This document shows, one piece after another, positions 52,857 through 61,244 of a DNA stretch of 64,000 nucleotides; position 1 is the first letter of the stretch; every line of letters starts with the position of its first letter. The stretch lies in assembly GCA_018697205.1 (NCBI GenBank), contig JABHTG010000057.1, forward strand, positions 62,001 through 126,000, given 5' to 3'. This DNA is from Nitrospina sp. Lineage in GTDB: Bacteria > Nitrospinota > Nitrospinia > Nitrospinales > VA-1. The notes under the pieces were generated by a model, which made no database searches, was not told where the DNA came from, and worked only from the letters and a program-made list of their open reading frames with translations. Both the position numbers and the translations under genes were made by a program.

Positions 52857-55103
52857 ATGATTGAAGAAAAGATTTCTCCATTTAACCCCGTCTCCAATAA
52901 AGAATACCTCTTTCTATTCGCCATTCTCATTTACATTGGTTTTCATGGTTATGTTAATAATTTGTATAACCCTACAGAAGGGTCAATTGGCTATACAGAT
53001 TTTGTAGCGCGTTCCTACCCCTTAGATAACTGGCTCCAGGGAAAGGTGTTTTTTCAAGACTTCTTTTACTTCTACGGCCCGTTATTTGCTTTTGTGCAAC
53101 TTCCTTTCTACTATCTATTAGGGGCTAATCATTTCGCACTATTAGCCAATACGGAAATTATCATGCCTCTCCTATCAATATTTTTAGCTCACTTATACAT
53201 TCGAATTTTTGTTAAGGTACCTTTTCTCAGAATATCATTTATACTTGTTTGCCTCTTTCACGAAACCATAGGCCTGTATCAAGGGTCTCGGCATATCACC
53301 GCTGAACTTACCCTAGCGTTATTCTTTTTTTGTCTAACTCGTCCAGATAAAAAATTTTGGTTGTTTTTTACTGGGATAATGCAAGGAGTTTCAATATTAA
53401 TGGATCCTTCTTATGGCATCGCACTATTCATTACAGTCTGCGCGACTTTCACTCTTTTTTTCATTACCAGCACTAAAAACCATACAAAAGTATCAACTGA
53501 ATTTTTTTTATTTGGTCTTTTACTTTCCCTAGCGCCGTTTGTTTTCCACATGATCTATCACGGAGTACTTATTAGTTATTTAAAAGAATACTACTTTTAT
53601 GCGACTTCTTACGTTGGCACTGGTCCACCCGGAAGAAATGCAATGTTCCCGACTTTCCCAACAGTTTCTTTAGCTAATTTATCAGGATCACTTAATCATC
53701 TCTTATTATCCGAAGCTTTTAGGCAATATCTGTCTTTTCTTTTTTTTGTAGCCGCCGGATTAGTTTTTCTAGTCAATTTTTGTCGGGGGAAAAACCCTAC
53801 CAGCTTTAAATATTTCCTTCTTGCTTGTTACGGCCTTTTGATCTTTCCTCGTAGTTTTCTTTTACCTGCTTATGGCTACATGGCCTATGGGTTTGTTCCA
53901 GCCATCACAATAGGTTTCTTGTTTTTAGAAAAAATTTGGCTATGCTCAGTTCCTCACTATACACACTATAACTGTGAAACAGGCTACAACCCAAAGAACT
54001 TATTTGGCTTTACCGTATACACAACCATCGTATTATTAATCTTCACATGGTTCACTCTCACCCTGCATCGCAAAGATTTATTCGTCTTTAACCCCACCCA
54101 ACCGTCCGAAATACAGAGCACTGATATGATTTACTATGAAAAAGTGGGTTTTGAAATTTCAAAGGAAGCTTATGATCAATACACAAAGATAAATAACTAT
54201 ATAGAAAAAAATGTTGGGCCTGAAGAATACATTCTCACATTTCCCTGGGGCTTTTATTCACATTTTACAGGAAGAACTGATGCCCTAGCAGCTTATGATG
54301 CAGCCTATGGGGTAGCTACAAAACGGCAGGCCGAATATGCCGTAAAACAACTTAAAGAAAGAAGACCCCAATATGTCGTACTCAATACGCTTAATGGGAG
54401 TGGAGCTGTCTCAATCGGGAAGGGAAATGTTAATCAAATATCTTGGCAAACAGATAACACACCTGTCTTTGCTAATATGGGGCATCCAGTAATAATTTAT
54501 ATATTAGAAAACTACCATATACACAAAAAATTTAAATATGCAACGATCTTAAAGAAAAACAAAAATAAGAAATTATTTGATCGAACTTTCCTTGCCACTG
54601 AGGTAAACGAGGATACTATAGAAAAATTATTTATAAAGCGGGGCCTAAATCATGGACACGAACAAATACAATCAATACCAAAAAATGGTTTATTTAACAT
54701 AAGTAATCGGACGTTTCGAATTGAATACCTTCTTAAAGAACCTCAATATGCGACACATGTTGAGTTAAAATTCTTACTTCATAAAAATAAATATAAGAAA
54801 ATTTTAACAAAAAGTCGTCTCCGATTTGGGATAATTGATTCGAATACAGAAACAACTTTAGTTGGATGTTGCAATCAAAATCATATATATAGGGAACTCG
54901 CTTTAGGCGGGCCAAATATAAATGACATGACTGACATAAATAAAATAAAAACTAAAATTGAAAGCCTGGGTGTACCAAACAAAAAATCTTTAAAAAAAAT
55001 TTCGAGTATTTGGATTGAACTAAAAAGCCCTCAACCATACTTAATGCCTGATGGGCTGAGTATAATTTCATTAAAACTACTCTACGATAAACGAATTAAA
55101 TAA
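52857..55103 (+). CDS. GT39/GT-C-like polytopic membrane protein
   Basis: The 748-residue protein has about ten hydrophobic segments up to about 415 and a soluble C-terminal part of more than 300 residues. The first loop has GYTDFVARSYPLDNWLQG and the second FFQDFFYFYGPLFAF, which places acidic residues where GT-C enzymes keep theirs. The soluble part includes TKINNYIEKNVGPEEYILTFPWG and TGRTDALAAYDAAYG, a layout found in PMT-like proteins of bacteria. It is separated from the GT4 gene by 135 bp and is followed by a GT2 gene. The sugar is unknown. Confidence 0.7.
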   Translation: MIEEKISPFNPVSNKEYLFLFAILIYIGFHGYVNNLYNPTEGSIGYTDFVARSYPLDNWLQGKVFFQDFFYFYGPLFAFVQLPFYYLLGANHFALLANTEIIMPLLSIFLAHLYIRIFVKVPFLRISFILVCLFHETIGLYQGSRHITAELTLALFFFCLTRPDKKFWLFFTGIMQGVSILMDPSYGIALFITVCATFTLFFITSTKNHTKVSTEFFLFGLLLSLAPFVFHMIYHGVLISYLKEYYFYATSYVGTGPPGRNAMFPTFPTVSLANLSGSLNHLLLSEAFRQYLSFLFFVAAGLVFLVNFCRGKNPTSFKYFLLACYGLLIFPRSFLLPAYGYMAYGFVPAITIGFLFLEKIWLCSVPHYTHYNCETGYNPKNLFGFTVYTTIVLLIFTWFTLTLHRKDLFVFNPTQPSEIQSTDMIYYEKVGFEISKEAYDQYTKINNYIEKNVGPEEYILTFPWGFYSHFTGRTDALAAYDAAYGVATKRQAEYAVKQLKERRPQYVVLNTLNGSGAVSIGKGNVNQISWQTDNTPVFANMGHPVIIYILENYHIHKKFKYATILKKNKNKKLFDRTFLATEVNEDTIEKLFIKRGLNHGHEQIQSIPKNGLFNISNRTFRIEYLLKEPQYATHVELKFLLHKNKYKKILTKSRLRFGIIDSNTETTLVGCCNQNHIYRELALGGPNINDMTDINKIKTKIESLGVPNKKSLKKISSIWIELKSPQPYLMPDGLSIISLKLLYDKRIK

Positions 55104-55287
55104 AACCAAAAGTCCAAAAAATATTTTCTTTTCTTTAAATTCAAGATAATTCTTCTCTGTAATAAAAGTAGTTGTTTGAAAAATTTTAAGATTTAAACCT
55201 CGAACCACCACACTATTAATAATCGAGTAGAAATTTAAAGTATATTTTTGTGTGCATGAAAATCATCCAAACTTTTAATCTACTAAA

Positions 55288-56298
55288 ATGATTGCTGAAA
55301 TGAAAAACGAACCGGTAGTTTTCTCTATTATTATTCCGTTTAAAGCTTGGTCCTTGGACTTAGAAGAAAACCTCTGCCATATAAGAGAACAAACATTTAG
55401 AAGGTATGAAATAATTCTTCTTCCTGATGCGGAAATTACCTTTCCTGATATTTATCGCGATCTACCTATTTCTATTTATCCTACTGGAGAAGTCAATCCA
55501 GCCTTAAAAAGGGATCTTGGATCTAAACAATCTATAGGGAAGTTCCTTGCCTTCATTGATGATGATGCCTATCCACAATCAGATTGGTTGGAAATTGCAT
55601 GGACCACTTTAGAAAACCGCAATGATATTTCAGTTATTGGTGGACCCGCTATCACTCCAAAGGATGATCCGTTTTTTGGTCGAGTACTTGGAGCCGTCTT
55701 TTTAAGTAATTTTTCAGGAGGGTTTAAAGAACGTTATATACCCTGTCCTCCAGAACGAATGGTAGATGATTGGCCCACTGTAAACTTAATAGTACGAAAA
55801 GAGGTGTTTGATAATGTTGGAGGATTTGATACTGCCTTCTGGCCAGGTGAAGATACTAAGTTCTGTCTGGACCTAGTGCTAAATGGATTTAATATTTTTT
55901 ATATTCCAGAATTAATTGTATTCCATCACCGCAGATCACAATTCCGAAAGCACATGCGACAAATAGGAAATTATGGCTACCATCGAGCAATTTTTGCTAA
56001 ACAGTTTCCCCAAACGTCACGAAGATTCATTTATTTCATACCTGCTCTATTTGTAATTTTCTTCATTGGAGGAGGAGTTCTAACTTTATTATTTCCTGAA
56101 ACAAAAATGATTTATGAGGCAGGTCTTTTAATATATGGATTAAGTTTACTAATCGCCTTAAAGGACATCATTAAAAAAGAAAACTGGCTTGTAGCAGTTT
56201 TAAGCCTTCCCTATATTTTTTTCTCTCATCTGTGGTATGGAATAAGGTTCATTGGCGGGCTTGGAAACCGAGAATACAAAATCTCTTTAGGGCGTTAA
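55288..56298 (+). CDS. GT2 glycosyltransferase with C-terminal membrane helices
   Basis: The 336-residue GT-A enzyme begins VFSIIIPFKAWSLDLEENL, has AFIDDDAYPQSDWLEIA (DxD) near 90, VGGFDTAFWPGEDTKFCLDL near 180 and two to three hydrophobic segments at about 245-265, 270-290 and 300-320. Likeness is to family 2 synthase-type transferases. A hairpin follows its stop and separates it from the convergent radical SAM gene at 56350. The donor is unknown. Confidence 0.88.
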   Translation: MIAEMKNEPVVFSIIIPFKAWSLDLEENLCHIREQTFRRYEIILLPDAEITFPDIYRDLPISIYPTGEVNPALKRDLGSKQSIGKFLAFIDDDAYPQSDWLEIAWTTLENRNDISVIGGPAITPKDDPFFGRVLGAVFLSNFSGGFKERYIPCPPERMVDDWPTVNLIVRKEVFDNVGGFDTAFWPGEDTKFCLDLVLNGFNIFYIPELIVFHHRRSQFRKHMRQIGNYGYHRAIFAKQFPQTSRRFIYFIPALFVIFFIGGGVLTLLFPETKMIYEAGLLIYGLSLLIALKDIIKKENWLVAVLSLPYIFFSHLWYGIRFIGGLGNREYKISLGR

Positions 56299-56301
56299 TT
56301 A

Positions 56302-56323
56302 GAAGGGTAAAAAATGACCCTTC
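56302..56323. terminator. Terminator-like hairpin between convergent genes
   Basis: GAAGGGT (56302-56308) and ACCCTTC (56317-56323) form a perfect seven-base stem with an eight-base loop, four bases after the GT2 stop and 26 before the radical SAM stop. No good U-tract follows on either strand, so its strength as an intrinsic terminator is uncertain. Confidence 0.45.
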
Positions 56324-56349
56324 ATAAAAAAACCAAGATTAGTAGTAAT

Positions 56350-57804
56350 TTAAGTTTTTCGTAGCATACGAAAAAAAACACCTATAAAACCAGTTGCTTC
56401 TTTCCTTATTGAAACAAAACTATCGAGTTTAATTTTCAAACTATAGCCATACCACAAATAATAAAAAACACCATAAACTCGGGTAAGTGGCAATTCACAC
56501 AAAACTTCACAATACTTCCTTAAAAATGGGAAATTTACAATTATCCCAAATAATTTATGTAAATTTTCAACCCGCCTCGCTTCTTCTTTAGAAGAAAACT
56601 TTAAAGATGTTGAGACCCTCGTCGTTTGTAAAATAGGAACTTCCTTTGTTTCTAGGTACCCGTGCTCTAACGCATATCTATAAACTTCCGTGCCTGGGAA
56701 AGGATATAGTATTGAAGACCATGCATAAGTAGGACCAAGCGCAATATTAAAATCCAAGGTTTTAAGATCAGTTTTAAAAGACTGCTCCACTGGTAAACCC
56801 ATCATATTTTGAGTAACAAACTTCACCTTATGCTTTCTAAGGACGTCTGCTGCACGGTAAATTCTCGTATTAGGGGTATGCCTTTTTAAAACTCTACCTG
56901 CTATTTCTTCATCACCACATTCTACTCCCATCCAAATTGAATTTAGACCACCCTCTTTCATATCACTAATTACTTCATCTTTAACCAGATCGGGCCTTAT
57001 ATTGATATCAAATGGAAGGCCAACTTTTACCTTAAGAAGTTCACAAAACTTTGCAATCCAACCTTTTGGTTTGATCAAGAAAGTATCATCATCAACCCAA
57101 ACTGTGTTTAAGGGATAATGCTCCTTTACTTGTAGAACTTCCTCAATTAAATTTTCAGGAGATCTATGTCGCATAATATCCCCTTGGTCTTTGGTCATCT
57201 TATTGTATTCTGCATTAAAGCAATAGGTACAAAGGTAAGGACAACCCCGCGACCCAAAAAACATTTTCCTGCCATTTTCTCTAAGGCCTGGATCAGCCTT
57301 GTACATTATTTCACGATCCGGAAATAGGAGATCGTCAAGATTTTCCACAAGTGGCCCTATAGGATTTTTAAAAACTTTTCCTTCATAGTTAACAACAAAA
57401 TTAGAAGTCTTCCAAAACTCTTCACCCCGTTCAACTCGATCACAAAAATCAGGAAAAGCAAGATCGCCTTCACCCACACAAAGGGCATCCACTCCATCCC
57501 TCTGAATCATTTCATCAGTAGCAAACGTAGGGTGCGGCCCACCAAATACTGATAAAAAACTATATTTGCTAGATTTAAGCACACTGTTGATTGCTAAAAC
57601 AGTTTCGAGTTCTGAGGTCATGACACTGTACCCGACAATATCGGGTTGAAACCTCTCCACTTCCTCAATCAGACCTTCAGGGCCATATCCATCAGCAAGA
57701 ATCATGTGTACTTCATGATTTTTTGCCTTCAAGTTGGAACTCAAATACATCAGTCCCATTCGTTCATGCATTGTTGATTCTGGTTGGATAAAGAGAACTC
57801 TCAT
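56350..57804 (-). CDS. B12-binding-type radical SAM protein
   Basis: The 484-residue protein has a cobalamin-binding-like domain (about 1-130, VGYSVMTSELE, GGPHPTFATDEM, GEGDLAFPDF; no DxHxxG) and a radical SAM barrel with Cys188, Cys192 and Cys195 in SRGCPYLCTYC. Later SIWMGVECGDEEIAGR and QNMMGLPVEQS are typical of the class. It is a single minus-strand gene; ATG 57804 lacks a Shine-Dalgarno sequence. The next plus-strand genes are an FNR-like reductase and a sixth B12-type radical SAM gene. No substrate can be assigned. Confidence 0.9.
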   Translation of the reverse strand: MRVLFIQPESTMHERMGLMYLSSNLKAKNHEVHMILADGYGPEGLIEEVERFQPDIVGYSVMTSELETVLAINSVLKSSKYSFLSVFGGPHPTFATDEMIQRDGVDALCVGEGDLAFPDFCDRVERGEEFWKTSNFVVNYEGKVFKNPIGPLVENLDDLLFPDREIMYKADPGLRENGRKMFFGSRGCPYLCTYCFNAEYNKMTKDQGDIMRHRSPENLIEEVLQVKEHYPLNTVWVDDDTFLIKPKGWIAKFCELLKVKVGLPFDINIRPDLVKDEVISDMKEGGLNSIWMGVECGDEEIAGRVLKRHTPNTRIYRAADVLRKHKVKFVTQNMMGLPVEQSFKTDLKTLDFNIALGPTYAWSSILYPFPGTEVYRYALEHGYLETKEVPILQTTRVSTSLKFSSKEEARRVENLHKLFGIIVNFPFLRKYCEVLCELPLTRVYGVFYYLWYGYSLKIKLDSFVSIRKEATGFIGVFFRMLRKT

Positions 57805-58109
57805 TTTAAAATTTTATCAATTGTAAATTAAAAAATTTATACGCTTAGCTAAGCCCAAACAAATTGCCAATCATACAAAACACGGGTTATTTAAATAACT
57901 CCAAAAAGGTTGTGATAGACTTTTCCTGAAAGAAATTAACTCGAAGGATTTGTACTATATTATTTTTTATAAAAACTTCACTCAGAACTCATTTTTTCTA
58001 AATTAACTCCGACAAAATGGTTATATATTATAATCGTCTGATTCAGGTAACAACCTAAGTTTAAAACTTAAGGTCGCCCTTATGCAACCACTAACAATTA
58101 ATTAATCAC
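57805..58109. other. Divergent intergenic stretch
   Basis: 305 bp, AT-rich, between two radical-SAM-linked genes. A TATAAT at 58029-58034 has no good -35 partner. A near-perfect palindrome at 58053-58074 is listed separately. No gene seen. Confidence 0.45.
58053..58074. promoter_or_regulatory. Near-palindrome upstream of FNR-like gene
   Basis: ACCTAAGTTT (58053-58062) and AAACTTAAGGT (58064-58074) are inverted repeats with one extra A in the right arm and a one-base centre. Together they form a two-fold symmetric site about 35 bp before ATG 58110 and just downstream of a TATAAT. An operator is possible; chance is also possible. Confidence 0.3.
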
Positions 58110-58754
58110 ATGTTTTACAAGGTTCTAAACATTAGAAGTCTCTCTCCCTCGACATACATTCTAAGGCTGGAGAGAAAGAAAATTAATTTCAAACCCGGTC
58201 AATGCTTTAATATTGGCTTAAAGGCAAGCGGAATCAATCGTGAATATTCTATTTATTCAGGAATCAATGAACCTTACTTAGAGTTTCTCATAAAGGAAGT
58301 GCAAAGAGGTAGCGTTTCTTCTGCCTTGCGAAAAGCTAATCCAGGAGAAGAGGTAGACCTTCATGGCCCCTATGGTTCATTTGTAGTTAGTCCTGATGAA
58401 GCAAAACACAACCTTTTTACATTTATTGCCACAGGAACGGGAATTGCCCCCTTTCACTCTTTTATTCGAACTTATCCTAACATTGACTATAGAATTATAA
58501 ATGGCATAAGAACTGCTAAAGAGCAATACGATTATGGTCATTACAACTCAAGTAGACTGACTACATGTATCTCTAGAGACGATTATTGGAATGGATTCAA
58601 AGGCCGTGTGACAGATTATCTAAAGACAATTAATATCGATTCTACTCATATTTATTTTCTTTGTGGAAATCAAAATATGATTCAAGAAAGTTATGAATTG
58701 CTTAGGGTAAAAGGTGTTTCAGGAAATCAGATATTTACAGAAGCGTTTTTTTAA
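58110..58754 (+). CDS. FNR-like flavin reductase (ferredoxin-NADP reductase fold)
   Basis: The 214-residue protein has the two-domain FNR layout: an FAD-binding barrel with FKPGQCFNIGL and REYSIYSG (44-51), GPYGSFVV (86-93), then an NAD(P)H-binding domain with IATGTGIAPFHSF (106-118) and YFLCGNQNMIQES, ending in an aromatic FF. It has no ferredoxin or Rieske domain, so it must pass electrons to a separate partner. It lies 51 bp upstream of the radical SAM gene at 58806 in the same direction and could be its reductant (inference). ATG 58110 has no Shine-Dalgarno sequence. Confidence 0.85.
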   Translation: MFYKVLNIRSLSPSTYILRLERKKINFKPGQCFNIGLKASGINREYSIYSGINEPYLEFLIKEVQRGSVSSALRKANPGEEVDLHGPYGSFVVSPDEAKHNLFTFIATGTGIAPFHSFIRTYPNIDYRIINGIRTAKEQYDYGHYNSSRLTTCISRDDYWNGFKGRVTDYLKTINIDSTHIYFLCGNQNMIQESYELLRVKGVSGNQIFTEAFF

Positions 58755-58805
58755 TAACTTATGTACAATTGCCAATTATCCGATGATTAGTTCTATGCTC
58801 ACATT

Positions 58806-60329
58806 ATGAAAATTGCCATTTCCTACCCCCCAATAGTAAATCAAGATGGCCAAAAGGCCATGGTTTCACAGAACCGAAATGTTCAGTTCTTCAAAAAACC
58901 GACATATTTACTGTCAGTGATCCATGGACAAGCTGCAACTTGGTTAAGGGACTTGGGCTTCGACATTTATTGGGATGACGGTAACTCACAACTTAAAAAT
59001 TTTGACCAGTGGTACAGGGATTTACTCAAAGAAAGCCCCAATATTATCGTTTTTGAGAGCACGACTCCAGTGATGAAATTTTATTGGCAGCTAATAAATA
59101 GGCTAAAGTCAGACCTCTCAGGATGTTTAATTATAATGACTGGCTACCACTCAATGCGAAAACCGGAGGAAACCCTCTTCAATAGCAAGACCGATATCGT
59201 TCTAAGAAGTAACCACATCGACTTTGCATTGCGCAAGCTCATCCCTTACATTGACGAACATTCAGACTGGAGAAGCAATTGTCCTATCGAGGGGCTGATG
59301 ATTCGAAGAGATGAGAATGATTTTTTTGATACCGGAAACTTCAAACAGATCGAACCGCTTGACCTGTCACCAGATATCGACCGCGATCTTGTGCAATGGA
59401 GAAATTACGCTTATGAAAATGGAAATTTTATGCAAACACCTGGCATCTATTCCACTAGCGTTATCAGAGACTGTATGTTTGGAAAGTGTACTTTTTGCAG
59501 ATATAATGGGCCGGACCTTACTTTTTCAATGCGCTCTGTAAAAAAAAGCCTCGATGAATATCAAAAATTAATAGAAGACTATGGGGCAAGAGAGATTTTC
59601 GATGACTCTGGGGTATGGTACCGAGGGGAAGAGGCTCGAGACTTCGCAAAGGGTATTATTGATCGCGGATTACACAAAAAAGACTGCTACTTTGGCTTTA
59701 ATACTCGTTTCGGTTATTTTGATGAAGATACTATGGCTTTACTTAGCAAAGCTAACTTCAGGTTTGTATTAATTGGTTTGGAAGCGGCGGATGAAGAAAC
59801 TCTCAACCGGCTTAACAAAGGGTACGGCCCTGGTGATGTTGAAAATAACCTGCAACTTTTTACAAAATATGGTTTCTTTCCCCACCTTACAATCATGGTT
59901 GGATATTACTGGCAGTCGCGAGAACAATTAAAGAACACTGTTAAAACTATTCAAAATTTAATGTTTAAGGGCCTTGCCCGTACACTCCAGGTAACCCTCT
60001 GCACCCCACTTGACTTTACCCCCTATCATCAGGAATGTATCGAAAATAAAGTGCTGTTAACTGAAGATTACGATGATTTTGACATGAGCAAATTAATTGT
60101 GAAAACTCCCATCCCACATGACGAATATTATGCCGCCATCCGCAGCATGTATGATATTGCTTTCCATCCAAAGTTTCTTTTCAAGCAAATTATATTCTTA
60201 GCTCGACTTAAAAAAAAGGATTGGCAATTTTTATTCATATACGGTTTCCGAGCAATCCGCAGAGTCAGACAACATATTTTTAATTTAACTAAGCACCAAA
60301 ACTGCGAAACCAAAGTGAATCCTTTATAG
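58806..60329 (+). CDS. B12-binding-like radical SAM protein with Cx4Cx2C motif
   Basis: The 507-residue protein has an N-terminal cobalamin-binding-like region (about 1-150, IIVFESTTPVMKFYW, TGYHSMRKPEETL), less typical than its cousins. The radical SAM cysteines are Cys223, Cys228 and Cys231 (CMFGKCTFC), that is Cx4Cx2C instead of the usual Cx3Cx2C; I checked the bases at 59471-59499. The rest of the barrel is normal: EIFDDSGVWYRG, FVLIGLEAADEETLNRLNKG and LTIMVGYYWQSREQL. It follows the FNR-like gene by 51 bp and is followed after 15 bp by a GT2 gene, so a small operon is likely. The substrate is unknown. Confidence 0.85.
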   Translation: MKIAISYPPIVNQDGQKAMVSQNRNVQFFKKPTYLLSVIHGQAATWLRDLGFDIYWDDGNSQLKNFDQWYRDLLKESPNIIVFESTTPVMKFYWQLINRLKSDLSGCLIIMTGYHSMRKPEETLFNSKTDIVLRSNHIDFALRKLIPYIDEHSDWRSNCPIEGLMIRRDENDFFDTGNFKQIEPLDLSPDIDRDLVQWRNYAYENGNFMQTPGIYSTSVIRDCMFGKCTFCRYNGPDLTFSMRSVKKSLDEYQKLIEDYGAREIFDDSGVWYRGEEARDFAKGIIDRGLHKKDCYFGFNTRFGYFDEDTMALLSKANFRFVLIGLEAADEETLNRLNKGYGPGDVENNLQLFTKYGFFPHLTIMVGYYWQSREQLKNTVKTIQNLMFKGLARTLQVTLCTPLDFTPYHQECIENKVLLTEDYDDFDMSKLIVKTPIPHDEYYAAIRSMYDIAFHPKFLFKQIIFLARLKKKDWQFLFIYGFRAIRRVRQHIFNLTKHQNCETKVNPL

Positions 60330-60344
60330 ATTTATTTTTAAAAA

Positions 60345-61244
60345 ATGAGCCCTCCACTAGCATCCATAATTATCACCACAAAAAACGAAGAAAAAAACAT
60401 AGGGAACTGCCTACTATCAATCACTGAGCAAACTTATCCCCATTTAGAGATTATTATTGTCGACAATCACTCATCTGACAGGACTAGAGAAATTGCATTA
60501 AAGTTCACCGATAAGTTTTTTCTTAAAGGTCCCGAACGTTCAGGGCAGCGCAATTATGGGATGATAGAAGTTGCCAAAGGGAAATACGTAATGTTTCTAG
60601 ATGCCGACATGATTCTTGGCCCAAAAACAGTCGAAACCTGCATCTCCATGGTTGAATCTGAAAAGTGGGCAGCCCTACATATACCAGAATGTATTTTAGG
60701 GAAAAACTATTTTAGTCGTGTAAGAAGATTTGAACGCTCCTTTTATAACGGCACAGTGATTGATGGTGCTCGCTTTTTTAAAAAATCTATTTTCGTAGAC
60801 GTAGGTGGTTTTGACGAAACTCTAAGTGGTCCAGAAGACTGGGATATTGACAAAAAAATCAAAAAAATTGGACCGATTGGTTTGCTACCTTTATCCCCTT
60901 ACTATTCTGAGGACACCCCGTGGAAACTATCTAAATTTATTATTAACCATGGGGTCAATCCAAGTGGTAAATGGAATTGTATTTTCCACAACGAAGCAGA
61001 ATTCAATCTCATTGAATACTTATCAAAAAAAAAGTACTACTCTACAAACCTTGACAGCTACACCAAAAAATGGGGCAAAAATGATCCAGATATCTGCAAA
61101 CAGATAAGCATCCTATATCGTTTTTTTGGCGTGTTTTTAGAAAACTCTAGATGGAAACGTTTTCTACTAAATCCTTATCTGATACCAGGAGTCTATTTAC
61201 TAAGATTTCTAGTAGGGTTACAGTTTTTAAGAAGAAACTTTTAA
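60345..61244 (+). CDS. GT2 family glycosyltransferase
   Basis: The 299-residue GT-A enzyme begins ASIIITTKNEEKNIGNCL, has VDNHSSDRT, GQRNYGMIEVAKGKYV and FLDADMIL (DxD), then VDVGGFDETLSGPEDWDI, which carries an acidic catalytic-type pair. A weak hydrophobic end (about 280-295) may associate with the membrane. Its stop shares one base with the next ATG (TAATG at 61242-61246), so it is coupled to the GT4 gene. The donor and acceptor are unknown. Confidence 0.9.
   Translation: MSPPLASIIITTKNEEKNIGNCLLSITEQTYPHLEIIIVDNHSSDRTREIALKFTDKFFLKGPERSGQRNYGMIEVAKGKYVMFLDADMILGPKTVETCISMVESEKWAALHIPECILGKNYFSRVRRFERSFYNGTVIDGARFFKKSIFVDVGGFDETLSGPEDWDIDKKIKKIGPIGLLPLSPYYSEDTPWKLSKFIINHGVNPSGKWNCIFHNEAEFNLIEYLSKKKYYSTNLDSYTKKWGKNDPDICKQISILYRFFGVFLENSRWKRFLLNPYLIPGVYLLRFLVGLQFLRRNF

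Noticed and set aside
61151-61243. Upstream ATG for the GT4 gene
   Set aside because: It would overlap the GT2 gene by 94 bp and add a non-family N-terminus. ATG 61244 overlaps the GT2 stop as TAATG.
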